Shown one piece after another: positions 40,718 through 42,344 of a stretch of DNA of 42,344 bases. A program made the translations under genes and the position numbers. The DNA comes from Aeolococcus sp035552595 (GTDB lineage: Bacteria; Chloroflexota; Dormibacteria; Aeolococcales; Aeolococcaceae): the NCBI GenBank assembly GCA_035552595.1, contig DASZKZ010000016.1, positions 1 through 42,344 of the forward strand, read 5' to 3'. Position 1 is the stretch's first letter. Every line of letters starts with the position of its first letter. Under the pieces are notes generated by a model that was not told where the DNA came from, made no database searches, and was given only the letters and a program-made list of their open reading frames with translations.

Positions 40718-41817
40718 CCCGCGCCGCGCCCGCGCGCGGCGGCAGCAGGCGGGCGTCGTCGAACGGTCACGGCGCGCACCACACCACCGGGCTCGCGCCC
40801 GTGGCACGACCGGCCATGCCCGCCGTCCCGCTCGACACGCTGGGCCGGCTGGCCTCGATGCTCGCCCCGTCACGCCTGGCGGCGATGCGCCGCGACCTCC
40901 CCGCCACCGCGATGGCGGCCACGGGCATGCTCGCCCTCCGCCTGCGCGACCTCACCGGCCGCGACGTCATCGACCTGGAGTCGCTCCAGGAGGTGATCAG
41001 CGTCTACTACCGCGCCAACGCGGTGCACGAGCAGCACCAGCGCGGCGAGTTCGACATCGACGGGTTCGGCTTCGACCGCGAGTGGACCGAGGCGCTGATG
41101 CCCATCTTCCGGGTCATCTTCCGCCGCTACTGGCGGGTGGAGACGGGCGGCCTCGAGAACCTGCCGCGCAGCGGCGGTGCGCTGCTCGTCTCCAACCACG
41201 CCGGGGTGCTGCCCTGGGACGGCGCCATGATCACGGTGGCGGTGTACGACGCCGTCGACCGCCACACACGCGCGCTCATCGCCGGCTGGTTCGGCGCGCT
41301 GCCGGTGGCGTCGTGGTTCCTGCGCCGCAGCGGGCAGACACTGGGACACCCCGACGACACCCTCCGGTTGCTGCGCGGCGGGGAGCTGGTGCTCGTCTTC
41401 CCCGAGGGCGTCCGCGGCACCGGCAAGCCGTGGAGCGAGCGCTACCGGTTGCGCCGCTTCGGCCGCGGTGGCTTCGTCGACGTGGCCATGCGCGCCGGTG
41501 TGCCCATCATCCCGGTGTCGGTGGTGGGCTCCGAGGAGACGTATCCCATGCTCGCCGACCTGCAGCCCATCGCCCGGCTGCTGGGCATGCCCTACTTCCC
41601 GATCACCCCGACGTGGCCGCTGCTGGGTCCGCTCGGGTTGATCCCGCTGCCCAGCAAGTGGCGGATCACCTTCCATCCGCCGGTCACGGTCGCGCCACCG
41701 CAGGGCGAGGACCCCGAGCCGTGGCGGGTGATGGAGGTCGCCGACTCCATCCGCGCCACCATCCAGCAGGGAGTCGCCGAGGACCTGAGGCAGCGCCAGC
41801 GCGTCTTCCGCGGCTGA
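40714..41817 (+). CDS. PlsC-type lysophospholipid acyltransferase
   Basis: A 367-residue protein. A 100-residue N-terminal region is basic then helical; the acyltransferase domain has block I NHAGVLPWDG (Asn161, His162, Asp169), a spacing of His-x6-Asp that differs from the common His-x4-Asp, block III FPEGVRGTGK at 229-238 and block IV VPIIPVSVVGSEETYP. It transfers an acyl chain to a lysophospholipid or related glycerol lipid at the membrane. NHxGxxPWDG is seen in the mycobacterial Rv0502-like subgroup. ATG at 40714 overlaps the epimerase-like gene end. It ends 9 bp before a convergent gene. Confidence 0.9.
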   Translation: MTRAAPARGGSRRASSNGHGAHHTTGLAPVARPAMPAVPLDTLGRLASMLAPSRLAAMRRDLPATAMAATGMLALRLRDLTGRDVIDLESLQEVISVYYRANAVHEQHQRGEFDIDGFGFDREWTEALMPIFRVIFRRYWRVETGGLENLPRSGGALLVSNHAGVLPWDGAMITVAVYDAVDRHTRALIAGWFGALPVASWFLRRSGQTLGHPDDTLRLLRGGELVLVFPEGVRGTGKPWSERYRLRRFGRGGFVDVAMRAGVPIIPVSVVGSEETYPMLADLQPIARLLGMPYFPITPTWPLLGPLGLIPLPSKWRITFHPPVTVAPPQGEDPEPWRVMEVADSIRATIQQGVAEDLRQRQRVFRG

Positions 41818-41826
41818 GCTTGCGGT

Positions 41827-42344
41827 TCAGCCCTGGGGCGCAGCGATGACGCCCACAACAGTGCTGCCCGCGGGAAGGATGGGCGCGGAGCCGGTGCCGC
41901 CAGCGCTGGTGACGACCCAACCGGTCGACCGCCGCTCGAGAAGCCGTCCATCGGGAAGGAAGAAGGCTCCGAAGGCGTCGCCGGACACCTGCTGCGCGCT
42001 CCCCATGCCGGATCCGGTCAGATACGTTGCTTCGGTGGAGGTCGTGGTCTGGAAGCTCACCGCGGACAGCAGCACCTTGCCGATCTGCCTGGAGTAGCGA
42101 GCAGCTCCGTACTGGTCCCAGCCCCCCGTGACGGGCAGCGTGGCGATGGTCGTGGGCGGGCTGACGATCGTCAGCGAGCTCCCCTGCAGGCAGAGCAGCG
42201 AGCCGCCGGGCAGCACATCCTGGAGGTGGCACGTCGCGCTCAGCTCCTGCAGCACTCCGGTGGTGGGGTTCATCGACCAGGCGCTGGTCGGATCCGGGAA
42301 GACGATGCGGCCACCTCCGACCACGGTGTACTCCGTCAGGTAGA
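41827..42344 (-). CDS. Beta-rich protein fragment (5' end outside window), unknown function
   Basis: The frame is open from the window edge to the stop at 41827, 172 codons. It is rich in Gly, Ser, Thr and Val with alternating strands (RIVFPDPTSAWSMNPTTG, SSLTIVSPPTTIATLPVTGG, APILPAGSTVVGVI), the look of a beta-propeller or similar repeat protein. FFLPDGRLL and TGVLQELS recall kelch/WD-like blades. Two Cys (CHLQDVLPGGSLLC) could form a disulfide, hinting at an exported protein. A GTG at 42324 is not a convincing start because coding-like sequence continues upstream. No family recognised. Confidence 0.7.
   Translation of the reverse strand, partial: YLTEYTVVGGGRIVFPDPTSAWSMNPTTGVLQELSATCHLQDVLPGGSLLCLQGSSLTIVSPPTTIATLPVTGGWDQYGAARYSRQIGKVLLSAVSFQTTTSTEATYLTGSGMGSAQQVSGDAFGAFFLPDGRLLERRSTGWVVTSAGGTGSAPILPAGSTVVGVIAAPQG

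Overview
The window is about 42 kb of very GC-rich, densely packed bacterial chromosome with strong G/C preference at third codon positions, many GTG/TTG starts, and genes chained by 4-base ATGA/GTGA overlaps. There are no phage, IS or CRISPR features and no recognisable tRNA or rRNA. Gene content (hom-thrC-thrB-lysC, an atypical epimerase next to a PlsC-type acyltransferase, NarL-type two-component pair, lysine/alanine-rich histone-like protein, ArsA/Get3-like ATPase with HSP20-like tail) fits a high-GC soil Terrabacteria lineage such as Dormibacterota, Actinomycetota or a neighbouring Chloroflexota group. That placement is an inference; no 16S or ribosomal protein cluster is present to fix it.

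Layout. 1-1789 (minus): SDR oxidoreductase, TauE/SafE permease, and the start of endonuclease IV cut by the window edge. 1959-5331 (minus): a five-gene chain made of a C-terminally anchored membrane protein, an ArsA/Get3-like ATPase, an 81-residue helical protein, a Nudix hydrolase and a Ca2+/cation exchanger. 5332-5741: gene-free and hairpin-rich. 5742-14481 (minus): histidine kinase and NarL-type regulator, then hom-thrC-thrB-lysC-ychF. 14643-24822 (plus): lipoprotein peptide-binding protein, two permeases, two ATPases, then TldD/TldE and a PMT-type membrane glycosyltransferase. 24873-26823 (plus): thiolase, single-domain response regulator, four-cysteine small protein. 26811-30383 (minus): cobalamin-dependent methionine synthase. 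30508-31300 (plus): IF-1 with an unusual N-terminal extension and a membrane-anchored protein that seems to lack a normal start codon. 31256-33838 (minus): GalE-like epimerase, AglD/LPG-synthase-type membrane protein, duplicated-domain unknown protein. 34062-37167 (plus): GGDEF diguanylate cyclase overlapping threonine aldolase. 37242-38003 (minus): histone-H1-like repeat protein. 38355-41817 (plus): Glu/Leu-type dehydrogenase, atypical epimerase, acyltransferase. 41827-42344 (minus): partial beta-rich protein.

How the parts work together. The Thr operon carries all dedicated steps from aspartate to threonine except Asd. The peptide importer is followed after 2 bp by the TldD/TldE metalloprotease pair, which suggests import followed by cytoplasmic proteolysis. 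The membrane protein at 4915-5331 has the topology of a tail-anchored protein and lies 8 bp upstream of a Get3-family ATPase, the family that targets tail-anchored proteins in eukaryotes; this is the most interesting candidate system here. Two related hairpin-rich elements sit directly behind stop codons (1834-1955 and 5626-5740). A possible structured RNA on the plus strand (about 5453-5612) starts behind a motif of the form TGNTANGCT, which is also seen upstream of the response regulator at 26155 and of infA. Several genes have a -10-like box only 6-13 nt before the start codon, as expected for leaderless transcripts.
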